A DNA stretch of 64,000 nt from NCBI GenBank assembly GCA_963773105.1, contig CAVZAA010000001.1:434001-498000 (forward strand). Reading direction: 5' to 3'. The DNA comes from Trebonia sp963773105. GTDB taxonomy: Bacteria; Actinomycetota; Actinomycetes; Streptosporangiales; Streptosporangiaceae. The notes beneath the pieces are model-generated. The model did not search any database. It was not told where the DNA came from and saw only the letters and a list, made by a program, of their open reading frames with translations. Each line of letters begins with the position of its first letter. Positions within the stretch are counted from its first letter, which is position 1. Position numbers and translations under genes: made by a program. This document shows, piece after piece, positions 11,150-18,983 of this stretch.

Positions 11150-12604
11150 GTGACGTTTGCATCCCCGAGCCGGGCCGCCAACCAGAAGGTGGTCGTCAGC
11201 GTGGTGTTCGTCGCGGCGATGTTCATGAACATCATGGACGGGACCGTCGTGAACGTCGCGCTACCCACGCTGAGCAGGTCCTTCGGCGCCCCGATCGGCT
11301 CGGTGAGCGGCGTCGTGACCGCCTACCTGGTGGCCTTGGCGGTGGCGATGCCCGCCTCCGGCTGGGTGGGCGACCGGTTCGGCGGCCGTAACGTCCTGCT
11401 CGGCGCGATCGGGCTGTTCACCGCCGCGTCCGCGCTGTGCGGGGTGGCGACCTCGCTGCCCGAGCTGGTTGCGTTCCGCGCGCTGCAGGGCCTCGGCGGC
11501 GGAATGCTGGTCCCGGTGGGGATGACGATGATCACTCGGGTGTTCCCGCCCGCCGAGCGGATCAAGGCCAACCAGATCCTGGTCGTGCCGACCCTGCTGG
11601 CGCCGGCGCTCGGCCCGGTGATCGGCGGCGCGCTGGTGGACGGGCTCTCCTGGCGGTGGATCTTCTATGTCAACCTGCCGGTCGGCCTGGCGGCGGTCGT
11701 GGTCGGGGCGCTCTTCCTGTCCGGCGGGTCCGAGCACCCGGCGGGCCGCTTCGACCTGCCGGGCATCCTGCTCGCCGCGGTCGGGTTCCCGCTGTTCCTG
11801 TACGCGATCTCGGTCGGCTCGTCGTCCGGCTGGAGCTCGGCCAGCGTGCTCGGCACCGGGCTGGCCGGCCTGGCGCTGCTTGTTGTCTTCGTGCTCGTCG
11901 AGCAGCGGGTCGCCTCGCCGCTGCTCCGGCTGCGGCTGTACAGGGACCGGCTCTTCCGCGTCACCAGCTTGCAGCTCGTGGCCGCTTCCGGCGGGTTCAT
12001 GGGCACGCTGTTCCTGGTGCCGCTGCTGCTGCAGAACGGCCTCGGCTTCTCGCCCATCCACTCGGGGCTCTGCACCTTCACCGAGGCGCTCGGCGGGATG
12101 ACCGGCACGCAGGTGGCGTCCAGGATCTACAAGCGGGTGGGCCCGCGCCGGCTGATGATCGCGGGCATGTCGGGCACCGTGCTGGCGATCGGCTCGATGG
12201 CGCTGGCGGGGCCGTCGGACGCGTACTGGCTGATCCCGCTGCTGATGTACTTCACCGGGTGCTCGTTCGGCTTCGCGATGTCGCCCTCGCTGGCCGCCAA
12301 CATGGCCAAGGTCTCGGCGGCCGACACCGGGCACGCGTCCACCCTGCAGAACACGGTGCGCCAGGCCGGGGCGGCCTGCGGCGTGGCGCTGCTCGGCACC
12401 GTGCTCGGCGTCACCGGGGCCAGCCCGCTTGACCTGGCCGGGTACCACCTGGCGTTCCTCGCCGCGGCGGCGGTGATGGCGCTCGGCGTGGTCTTCTCGG
12501 TCTTCGTCAACGACGGCGACGCCGCCGCGACCATGGCCAGCGTCCCGCGCGAGGGGTCGGGCGCGGACGGCTCGCTGGTGGAAGCCGCCTTACCCGCCGC
12601 CTGA
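11150..12604 (+). CDS. MFS exporter, DHA2 (EmrB/QacA) family, 14 predicted helices
   Basis: This 484-residue integral membrane protein likely exports drugs or metabolites with proton antiport. Motif A-like GWVGDRFGGRNVLL follows helix 2, and the antiporter motif C region reads LLAPALGPVIGGALVDG. The first helix carries MNIMDGTVVNVALPT, typical of DHA2 members. GTG 11150 opens the frame; there is no good Shine-Dalgarno sequence, so translation may be leaderless, or a start a few codons later is used. It is followed after 20 bp by the dipeptidase. No adjacent regulator identifies the substrate. Confidence 0.85.
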   Translation: MTFASPSRAANQKVVVSVVFVAAMFMNIMDGTVVNVALPTLSRSFGAPIGSVSGVVTAYLVALAVAMPASGWVGDRFGGRNVLLGAIGLFTAASALCGVATSLPELVAFRALQGLGGGMLVPVGMTMITRVFPPAERIKANQILVVPTLLAPALGPVIGGALVDGLSWRWIFYVNLPVGLAAVVVGALFLSGGSEHPAGRFDLPGILLAAVGFPLFLYAISVGSSSGWSSASVLGTGLAGLALLVVFVLVEQRVASPLLRLRLYRDRLFRVTSLQLVAASGGFMGTLFLVPLLLQNGLGFSPIHSGLCTFTEALGGMTGTQVASRIYKRVGPRRLMIAGMSGTVLAIGSMALAGPSDAYWLIPLLMYFTGCSFGFAMSPSLAANMAKVSAADTGHASTLQNTVRQAGAACGVALLGTVLGVTGASPLDLAGYHLAFLAAAAVMALGVVFSVFVNDGDAAATMASVPREGSGADGSLVEAALPAA

Positions 12605-12612
12605 ACTGGGTT

Positions 12613-12618
12613 TACCCT
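12613..12618 (+). promoter_or_regulatory. Probable -10 (TACCCT) for a leaderless dipeptidase mRNA
   Basis: TACCCT ends exactly 6 nt before GTG 12625, the spacing expected when transcription begins at the start codon. No Shine-Dalgarno sequence is present. This favours GTG 12625 over GTG 12619, which lies directly against the hexamer. Confidence 0.6.
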
Positions 12619-12624
12619 GTGCCG

Positions 12625-13773
12625 GTGACAACTGCCGACGGCTCCTCCCTCTCCCTCTCGCTGACCCGCGCGATGCTCAGCCGGTTCCCGCTCATCGACG
12701 GGCACAATGACCTTCCGTGGGAGGTCCGCAAGCTCTACGGCTCCGACCTCGACGCGGCCGACCTGATGAAGCGGCTGCCGGACACCCACACCGACATCCC
12801 GCGCCTGGTCGAGGGCGGGGTCGGCGGCCAGTTCTGGTCGGTCTTCGTCCCGGCCACGCTGGCGGGGGACGCGGCCGTGACCGCGGTCATCGAGCAGATC
12901 GACCTCGTGCACCGGATGGTCGATCGCTACCCGGCCAGGTTCTCCCTCGCGCTGACCGCCGCCGACGTCGACCAGGCGTTCCGGGCAGGCAAGATCGCCT
13001 CGCTGCTCGGCGCGGAGGGCGGGCACTCCATCGCCGGGTCGCTCGGCGTGCTCCGGGCGATGTACGCGCTCGGGGTCCGGTACATGACGCTCACCCACAA
13101 CTCCAACGTCGGCTGGGCCGACTCGGCCACCAACGCGGTCGACACCGGCGGCCTGTCCGACTTCGGCCGCTCGGTCGTGGCCGAGATGAACAGGCTCGGC
13201 ATGCTGGTCGACCTGTCCCACGTCTCGGCGGCCACCATGCACGCCGCGCTCGACGTGTCCACCGCCCCGGTGATCTTCTCCCACTCCAGCGCCCGGGCGG
13301 TCTGCGACAACCCGCGCAACGTCCCCGACGACGTGCTGCGGCGGCTGGCGGTCAACGGCGGCGTGTGCATGGTCACCTTCGTGCCGTTCTTCGTCTCGCA
13401 GGAATGCGCGGACTGGTTCACCGCCCTGCGGGCGGAGGTGGCCGCCCAGGGCGACGACCCGGCCGACCTGTCCGCCGTCTTCGCCCTGCTCCCGTCGTGG
13501 GAGCGGGACCACCCGATGCCTCCCGCCACCATCGCCCAGGTCGCCGACCACATCGATCACATCCGCGAGGTGGCCGGCGTCGATCACGTGGGCATCGGCG
13601 GCGACTTCGACGGCACCCCGGTGACCCCCGTCGGCCTGCACGACGTCTCCCGCTACCCCGCCCTCTTCGCCGAACTCCAGCGCCGCCGCTGGTCAGAATC
13701 CGACCTGGCCGCCCTGGCAGGCGCCAACACCCTCCGCACCCTCCGCGCCGCCACCCCCAACACCTCGGCCTAG
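12625..13773 (+). CDS. Membrane dipeptidase, peptidase family M19
   Basis: This 382-residue zinc dipeptidase hydrolyses dipeptides, including D-amino-acid-containing ones in bacterial members. Metal ligands are visible: DGHND near the N-terminus, Glu in LLGAEGGHS, His in DLSHVS and in FSHSSAR, and Asp in IGGDFDGTP. There is no signal peptide, so it is probably cytoplasmic despite the family name. The nearby murL-murD2 pair makes a role in muropeptide recycling possible, which is inference. It ends 16 bp before murL. Confidence 0.9.
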   Translation: MTTADGSSLSLSLTRAMLSRFPLIDGHNDLPWEVRKLYGSDLDAADLMKRLPDTHTDIPRLVEGGVGGQFWSVFVPATLAGDAAVTAVIEQIDLVHRMVDRYPARFSLALTAADVDQAFRAGKIASLLGAEGGHSIAGSLGVLRAMYALGVRYMTLTHNSNVGWADSATNAVDTGGLSDFGRSVVAEMNRLGMLVDLSHVSAATMHAALDVSTAPVIFSHSSARAVCDNPRNVPDDVLRRLAVNGGVCMVTFVPFFVSQECADWFTALRAEVAAQGDDPADLSAVFALLPSWERDHPMPPATIAQVADHIDHIREVAGVDHVGIGGDFDGTPVTPVGLHDVSRYPALFAELQRRRWSESDLAALAGANTLRTLRAATPNTSA

Positions 13774-13778
13774 GTCGG

Positions 13779-13784
13779 TACACT
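13779..13784 (+). promoter_or_regulatory. Probable -10 (TACACT) for leaderless murL
   Basis: TACACT ends 5 nt before GTG 13790 and 8 nt before ATG 13793, in the short gap after the dipeptidase stop. It suggests that the murL-murD2 pair has its own promoter and no leader. Confidence 0.5.
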
Positions 13785-13789
13785 CGCCG

Positions 13790-15181
13790 GTGATGAGTGC
13801 GCCAGGGGTTGTCGACGGGGTCACGCCAGCGCGTGGCCGGGTGTTCAGGTACGAGGGGTTCGCGACCGACCCGGAGCGGGGGCTGCTGACCTGCCGTTAC
13901 TCGCTGGACGGGCGGGACTTCGTCGAACGGGTCTCGCTCGGCCACGGGCCGCGCTGGAGCGCTCCGGCCGTCCGGGCCGCCGCTCGGCTGGTCTACCTGC
14001 TGGCCGGCGTCTCCTACTACAAGACGGCCGCGCCGCCCGTCATCGACCTGGGAACCACCGCGCTCACCGACGCTGAGCGCGCCTTCCTGTGTGACTTCTA
14101 CCTCCGCGGCCTCGGCGAGTACGCCTACAAGAACGACCTGGATCTCTCCGGCCTCCGCATCGAGGCTCCGACCGCCGAGGCTCCGACTGCCTCCGCCGTC
14201 TCGGCTGCGCTCCCGTCCGCCGACCGGCTGGACCGGGCGCTGGTTCCGTTCGGCGGCGGCATCGACTCGATCGTGACCGTCGAGGGAGTGCGCAAGGTCG
14301 CCGCCGACGTGGCGCTGTTCGTGGTGAGCAGGCCCGGGGACCGGTTCGCGGCCATCGAGCGGCCGGCCGCGGTGAGCGGGCTGCCGGTGGTCCGGGCCGG
14401 GCGGGAGATCGACCCTCAGCTGCTGCGGTCGGCCGACCTCGGGTTCCGCAACGGGCACGTGCCGGTGACCGGGATCATCTCCGCCATCGCCGTGCTCGCC
14501 GCCGCCCTCGACGACCGGGAGGTGGTGGTGATGTCCAACGAGTGGTCCGCGTCGGTGCCGACCCTCGAGTACCGCGGCGAGCCGGTCAACCATCAGTACT
14601 CCAAGAGCGCCGCGTTCGAGGCGGCCTTCCGCGACGTGCTCGCGGCCGATCCGTCGGGACTGCCCGGGTACTTCTCCGCGATCCGCGACCGGACCGAGCT
14701 CTGGGTCGGCGAGCGGTTCGCCGCCCTGACGGGGTATCACGCAACGTTCCGCAGCTGCAATAAGGCCTTCATCATCGACACGCAGCGCAGGCTCGATCAC
14801 TGGTGCGGCACCTGCGACAAGTGCTGCTTCATCGACTTGATCCTCGCCCCGTTCATGTCGGCCGAGCAGCTCCGGGCCGTGTTCGCGGCCGACGGCGGTG
14901 GCGGCGAGCCGCTCGACAACCCCGACCTGAGGCCGAAGTTCGAGGCGCTGCTTGGCTCGGGCACCAAGCCGTTCGAGTGCGTGGGCGAGGTCAACGAGTG
15001 CCGGGCCGCCGTGGTGCTCGCCGCCCGGCGGCCCGATCGCGTCGGCAACGCGCTCCTTAGCCAGCTGGCGGCCGAGATAACCGGCCGCCCCGACGCGCCG
15101 ACCGAGGCCGAGATCGAGGCCATGCGCCACCCGGTCGGCGCGAGCTTCGCGCCGGCCGCCCTCGCCGCCGAGTGGTCCTGA
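13790..15181 (+). CDS. murL: UDP-N-acetylmuramoyl-L-alanyl-L-glutamate epimerase
   Basis: MurL converts the terminal L-Glu of UDP-MurNAc-L-Ala-L-Glu to D-Glu in an ATP-dependent reaction, replacing glutamate racemase as the D-Glu source (established for Xanthomonas MurL). The call rests on the overall sequence type and above all on the adjacent MurD-like gene, 1 nt downstream. Visible features in 463 residues: an ATP-pyrophosphatase-like PP-loop, VPFGGGIDS (near 153), YKNDLDLS, MSNEWSAS, SCNKAFI and a Cys cluster CGTCDKCC (near 340). The start is GTG 13790 or ATG 13793. Canonical MurD and MurI may exist elsewhere in the genome. Confidence 0.85.
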   Translation: MMSAPGVVDGVTPARGRVFRYEGFATDPERGLLTCRYSLDGRDFVERVSLGHGPRWSAPAVRAAARLVYLLAGVSYYKTAAPPVIDLGTTALTDAERAFLCDFYLRGLGEYAYKNDLDLSGLRIEAPTAEAPTASAVSAALPSADRLDRALVPFGGGIDSIVTVEGVRKVAADVALFVVSRPGDRFAAIERPAAVSGLPVVRAGREIDPQLLRSADLGFRNGHVPVTGIISAIAVLAAALDDREVVVMSNEWSASVPTLEYRGEPVNHQYSKSAAFEAAFRDVLAADPSGLPGYFSAIRDRTELWVGERFAALTGYHATFRSCNKAFIIDTQRRLDHWCGTCDKCCFIDLILAPFMSAEQLRAVFAADGGGGEPLDNPDLRPKFEALLGSGTKPFECVGEVNECRAAVVLAARRPDRVGNALLSQLAAEITGRPDAPTEAEIEAMRHPVGASFAPAALAAEWS

Positions 15182-15182
15182 G

Positions 15183-16550
15183 ATGAGCGAGGAGCGCCCC
15201 AGGCTCGGCTGGTCCGACCTGCGCGGCGCGCGGGTCGGCGTCTGGGGGCTCGGCCGCGAGGGGAGCGCGTCCCTGCGCAAGCTCCGCGCGCTCGGCGTCG
15301 AGCCCGTCCTGGTCGACGACGCGCCGAGCGAGTCGGGCATCCTCGCGACCGCCGATGGCGGCCTCGACGCCCTGGCCGGCTGCGAGATCGTGGTCAAGAC
15401 CCCAGGCATCAGCCCCTACGGGCCCGAGGCGGTTCGGCTCCGCCAGGCCGGGGTGATCCTGGTCGGCGGGCTCGGCCTCTGGCTGCAGGAAGCGGACCGG
15501 GCCCGAGTGGTCTGCGTCACCGGCACCAAGGGCAAATCCACCACCTCGTCCGTCATCGGCCACCTGCTGACCGGGCTCGGCTATAAGCCCCTGGTCGGCG
15601 GCAACTTCGGCGCCGCCCCCTATGACCCGCAGCACGCCGGGGACTACGACTACTGGGTGATCGAGGTGTCCAGCTACACCGCGACCGATCTGGCCAGCAC
15701 GCCCCCGGTCACCGCGGTGACCTCGCTCCACCCCGACCACCTTCCCTGGCACGGCGGGGTCGAGCGCTATTACCTGGACAAGCTGTCCGCCTGCGCGCAG
15801 CCGGGGGCGGAGCTGACCGTCGCCAACGGTGACAGCGACCTGCTCCGCGAGCGGTCCGGCCTGCTGGCGCCGAAGGTGGAGTGGGTGTCGCAGGACGACG
15901 AGCCGGGCGCGACCTGGATGGACCCGCTGCAACTGCCGGGCGGGCACAACCGTCGCAACGCGCTGATCGCCCGCCGGGTGCTCCGCGCGCTCGGCAACGC
16001 CGCCGCAGACGGGTACCTGGTCGACCGGTCGGCCGACGACGCGGCGCTGCGCCGCGCCGCCGACGGCTTCACCCCGCTGCCGTCCCGCCTCACCACCGTC
16101 GGCACCGTCGCCGGAGTCGCGTTCGTGGACGACTCCCTGTCGACCAACGTGCTGCCGACGCTGGCCGCCCTCGACGCCTTCCCCGGCCGCCGGGTCGCGC
16201 TCATCGTGGGCGGCCAGGACCGGGGCATCGACTACGCCCCGCTCGCGGCGGGCGTGCGCGGCAGAACCGCCCCGACGCGAGTGCTGACCCTCCCCGACAG
16301 CGGCCCCAGGATCAGCGCCGCCTTCGCAGCCGCGGCGGACGCCGCCGCCGAGGCCGCCGCCGACGTAGGTTTCGCCGGCGCCAGCGACTGCCCCGACCTG
16401 GAGGCGGCCGTCGCGGCGGCCTTCGCGTGGGCGCGCCCGGACGGGGTCGTGCTCCTCTCGCCCGCCGCCCCCAGCTTCGGCCGCTTCCGCGACTACCGCG
16501 ACCGGGGCGACCAGTTCGCGGCCGCCATGCGCGCCTGCCCGCCCGCCTAG
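15183..16550 (+). CDS. murD2: UDP-N-acetylmuramoyl-L-alanine--L-glutamate ligase (MurD2-type)
   Basis: This 455-residue Mur ligase has an N-terminal Rossmann domain (GVWGLGREGSASLRKL), an ATP loop VTGTKGKSTTSS (near 113), central EVSSYTATDLA and HPDHLPWHG, and a C-terminal domain with DDSLSTN and IVGGQDRGIDY. It is MurD-like, but pairing with murL indicates that it adds L-Glu rather than D-Glu, as MurD2 does in Xanthomonas. Its ATG is 1 nt after the murL TGA, so the two are translationally coupled. It acts in the cytoplasm on UDP-MurNAc-L-Ala. It ends 7 bp from the end of the convergent pentapeptide gene. Confidence 0.85.
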   Translation: MSEERPRLGWSDLRGARVGVWGLGREGSASLRKLRALGVEPVLVDDAPSESGILATADGGLDALAGCEIVVKTPGISPYGPEAVRLRQAGVILVGGLGLWLQEADRARVVCVTGTKGKSTTSSVIGHLLTGLGYKPLVGGNFGAAPYDPQHAGDYDYWVIEVSSYTATDLASTPPVTAVTSLHPDHLPWHGGVERYYLDKLSACAQPGAELTVANGDSDLLRERSGLLAPKVEWVSQDDEPGATWMDPLQLPGGHNRRNALIARRVLRALGNAAADGYLVDRSADDAALRRAADGFTPLPSRLTTVGTVAGVAFVDDSLSTNVLPTLAALDAFPGRRVALIVGGQDRGIDYAPLAAGVRGRTAPTRVLTLPDSGPRISAAFAAAADAAAEAAADVGFAGASDCPDLEAAVAAAFAWARPDGVVLLSPAAPSFGRFRDYRDRGDQFAAAMRACPPA

Positions 16551-16557
16551 GGCGAAA

Positions 16558-17250
16558 TCAGTCCTTAACCACGATGCCGAGGTGGTGGGCGAGGAACGGG
16601 GCGAGGGTCATTAGCTGGAGGGTGTCGATGCGGACGCCGCTCAGCGACTCGAAGCCCGCCTTGATCCCGGCCCCGGAGCCGTCGGCCCCGGAGTCGACCC
16701 GCTCGCCCAGCCGCGCCCCCCGCAGATCGACATTGGCGCAGTTCGCCTTCGTGAAGTCAAGCCCGCTCACCGTACTGCCGGGAAATTTCACCCGCTGAAG
16801 CTTCGCCCCGCCGAAATCAACGTCGCGCAGCACGCAATCCTCAAATGTCACGTCCGTCAGCGCGGCCTCACGGAAATTCACCGAGTCGAGCTTGCAGCCG
16901 CGGAAGGCCACCCGGCGCAGCACGCAGGTGAACGCCTGCACCCCGGCGAACACGCACCCGTTGAACCACGCGTCGGTGTACAGCGCGCCGGCGACGTCGA
17001 TCGCCACCAGCCGGGTCTGCTCGAACCAGACATCGGTGAACCGCGCCTTCCGCAGCCGCCCCTCGTCGAACGAGCCGCCGATGAACGCCGACTCGGTGAA
17101 CCGCGCGCCGGTCGCCGCCGCCGCATCGAACGAGACGCCGTCGAATCGCACCCGGTCGTAGTCGCCGTCGATCTCAAGCGAGCCGCCGGACTCAAATTCC
17201 GACATGGCGGACGCGAATGGCAGGTCATTGAGCTGGGTTGGTGACTTCAT
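16558..17250 (-). CDS. Pentapeptide-repeat protein
   Basis: This 230-residue protein consists mainly of A(D/N)LXX-type units such as VRFDGVSFD, ARFTESAFI, ARFTDVWFE, VDFGGAKLQ and VDLRGARLG, which form a right-handed quadrilateral beta helix. Some relatives (MfpA, Qnr) mimic DNA and protect gyrase from quinolones, but most have no known role, and nothing here assigns one. The C-terminal 35 residues (IKAGFESLSGVRIDTLQ) leave the repeat. ATG 17250 has GGAAAGG about 5 nt upstream. It faces the divergent esterase across about 160 bp. Confidence 0.88.
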   Translation of the reverse strand: MKSPTQLNDLPFASAMSEFESGGSLEIDGDYDRVRFDGVSFDAAAATGARFTESAFIGGSFDEGRLRKARFTDVWFEQTRLVAIDVAGALYTDAWFNGCVFAGVQAFTCVLRRVAFRGCKLDSVNFREAALTDVTFEDCVLRDVDFGGAKLQRVKFPGSTVSGLDFTKANCANVDLRGARLGERVDSGADGSGAGIKAGFESLSGVRIDTLQLMTLAPFLAHHLGIVVKD

Positions 17251-17407
17251 GGGTCCTTTCCTAAACTAAGCGTCATGCCGGACAGCAGCGACTAGCACCA
17301 TACCGGGGCGCGGCCAGGCGCCCGGTGGTAGTGCTCGATCCGGTCAAATAACCTAAAGTCGTAAAAAAAGCCCTTGTCGCTCCATCGATGCAGCGGGAGG
17401 TCGTCTC

Positions 17408-18916
17408 ATGGCGCCAGCCGATCCTGAGGTCTCCACCAATGCCGGCCGGGTCAGGGGGCAAATCGAGAAGGGCATCGCGGTGTTCCGCGGCATCCCGTTC
17501 GCCAAGCCTCCGATCGGCCCGCGCCGGTTCCAGGCCCCAGAACGGCCGGCGCCATGGGACGGCGTCCGCGAGGCGAGGGAGTTCGGCCCGGCCGCGCCGC
17601 AGGCGCCGATGCTGTCCGCGCCGGGCGAGCAGCCCGCCCCGCCCGCCGACACCACCGGCGAATGGCTCACCGTCAACGTCTGGACGCCCGACCCCGGCGC
17701 CGCCCGGCTGCCGGTCATGGTCTGGATCTACGGCGGCGCGTACATGTTCGGCGCGAGCAGCGAGCCAGGCTACGACGGCACTCCGTTCGCCCGTGGCGGC
17801 GCGGTGTTCGTCTCGCTCAACTACCGCCTCGGCGTGGAGGGCTTCGCCCAGCTTCCTGGCGCCCCCGCCAACCGCGGTCTGCTCGACGCGGTGGCCGCCC
17901 TGACCTGGGTGCAGGAGAACATCGAGGGCTTCGGCGGCGACCCAGGCAACGTCACCGTCTTCGGCGAGTCGGCCGGGGCTGGCATCGTCGCCGCGATGCT
18001 CGCCATGGACCGGGCCAAGGGCCTGTTCAAGCGCGCGATCGCGCAGAGCGTCCCCGGTTCGTTCTTCACCAGGGAGCTGGCCCAGGACATCGCCCGGGCG
18101 ATCGCAGCGCAGGCGGGCCTGCCGAATACCTACCAGGCCCTGGCCGCCGCGGACCCCATGCAGCTGGTCGGCGCGCAGATGGCCGTCACCGCGCGGATGA
18201 AGGAGTTCCCGCAGTGGGGCGGGGTCAGCCTCACCATCACCCCGTTCTCGCCCGTCATCGACGGCGAGGTATTGCCCCGCTCACCCTGGCGGGCGCTGCT
18301 GGCGGGCGCCGCCAGCGACGTCGAGCTGGTGACCGGCCACAACCGGGACGAATACCGGCTTTTCCTGGCGATGGGGGGCCAGCTCGGCACCGTCACCGAG
18401 GAAGAGGCGGCGGCGACGCTGGCCACGTTCGCCCCCGCGCCCGACGGCGCGGCCGCCTACAAGAAGGCCTTCCCCGACGCCGATCCGAGCGGCATGTACG
18501 AGCTTGTCTTCTCTGACTGGCTCTTCCGGATGCCGACCCTGCACCTGGCGCAGGCGCACGCGGCCTCCGGCGGCCGCACGTTCCTGTACGAGCTCGCGGC
18601 GCAGGCGCCGGGCGGCCCGTTCGGCGCCTGCCACGGGCTCGACGTGCCGCTCGTCTTCGGCGTCACCGGGACGGGCCTGACCGCGATGCTGACCGGCCCC
18701 AACCCGCCCGCCGAGTTCGTCGCGATCGGCGACACGATGCGCCGCGAGTGGCTCGCGTTCGCGGCGGTCGGCGACCCCGGCTGGCCCGCCTACGGGACCG
18801 AGCACCGGACCACGCGGATCTACGACCTGCAGCCGGACGTCGTCTCCTATCCCGAGGAGACGTCCATGCACCTGTGGGAGCGCCACCAGTTCGACGCGCT
18901 CGGCCTGTCGGCCTAA
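17408..18916 (+). CDS. Carboxylesterase, type B
   Basis: This 502-residue alpha/beta hydrolase has FRGIPFAKPPIGPRRF at the N-terminus, the oxyanion segment YGGAYMFG, the nucleophile elbow TVFGESAGAG (Ser near 187) and a C-terminal catalytic His in GACHGLDVPLVFG (near 409), all typical of type B esterases (para-nitrobenzyl esterase group). No signal peptide is seen, so it is probably cytoplasmic. ATG 17408 has GGGAGG 8 nt upstream. It is convergent with the helicase, and a copy of the interspersed repeat lies between the two stop codons. Confidence 0.92.
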   Translation: MAPADPEVSTNAGRVRGQIEKGIAVFRGIPFAKPPIGPRRFQAPERPAPWDGVREAREFGPAAPQAPMLSAPGEQPAPPADTTGEWLTVNVWTPDPGAARLPVMVWIYGGAYMFGASSEPGYDGTPFARGGAVFVSLNYRLGVEGFAQLPGAPANRGLLDAVAALTWVQENIEGFGGDPGNVTVFGESAGAGIVAAMLAMDRAKGLFKRAIAQSVPGSFFTRELAQDIARAIAAQAGLPNTYQALAAADPMQLVGAQMAVTARMKEFPQWGGVSLTITPFSPVIDGEVLPRSPWRALLAGAASDVELVTGHNRDEYRLFLAMGGQLGTVTEEEAAATLATFAPAPDGAAAYKKAFPDADPSGMYELVFSDWLFRMPTLHLAQAHAASGGRTFLYELAAQAPGGPFGACHGLDVPLVFGVTGTGLTAMLTGPNPPAEFVAIGDTMRREWLAFAAVGDPGWPAYGTEHRTTRIYDLQPDVVSYPEETSMHLWERHQFDALGLSA

Positions 18917-18940
18917 AAGCAGAAGATCAAAATCGGTTTT

Positions 18941-18952
18941 ATCGAACGGACC
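18941..18952 (-). repeat. Interspersed repeat copy C (reverse orientation)
   Basis: Read on the minus strand it is GGTCCGTTCGAT followed by AAAACCGATTTTGATC, nearly the same tail as copy B. It fills the 67-bp gap between the convergent esterase and helicase genes. AAAA-TCGG-TTTT within it could form a small stem. Confidence 0.75.
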
Positions 18953-18983
18953 GGGGCGACTCGCCCACCCCGGACGGCTCCCC

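Noticed and set aside
13418..15409. Minus-strand open frame of 663 codons over murL
   Set aside because: Shadow frame; murL and murD2 fit codon bias and families on the plus strand.
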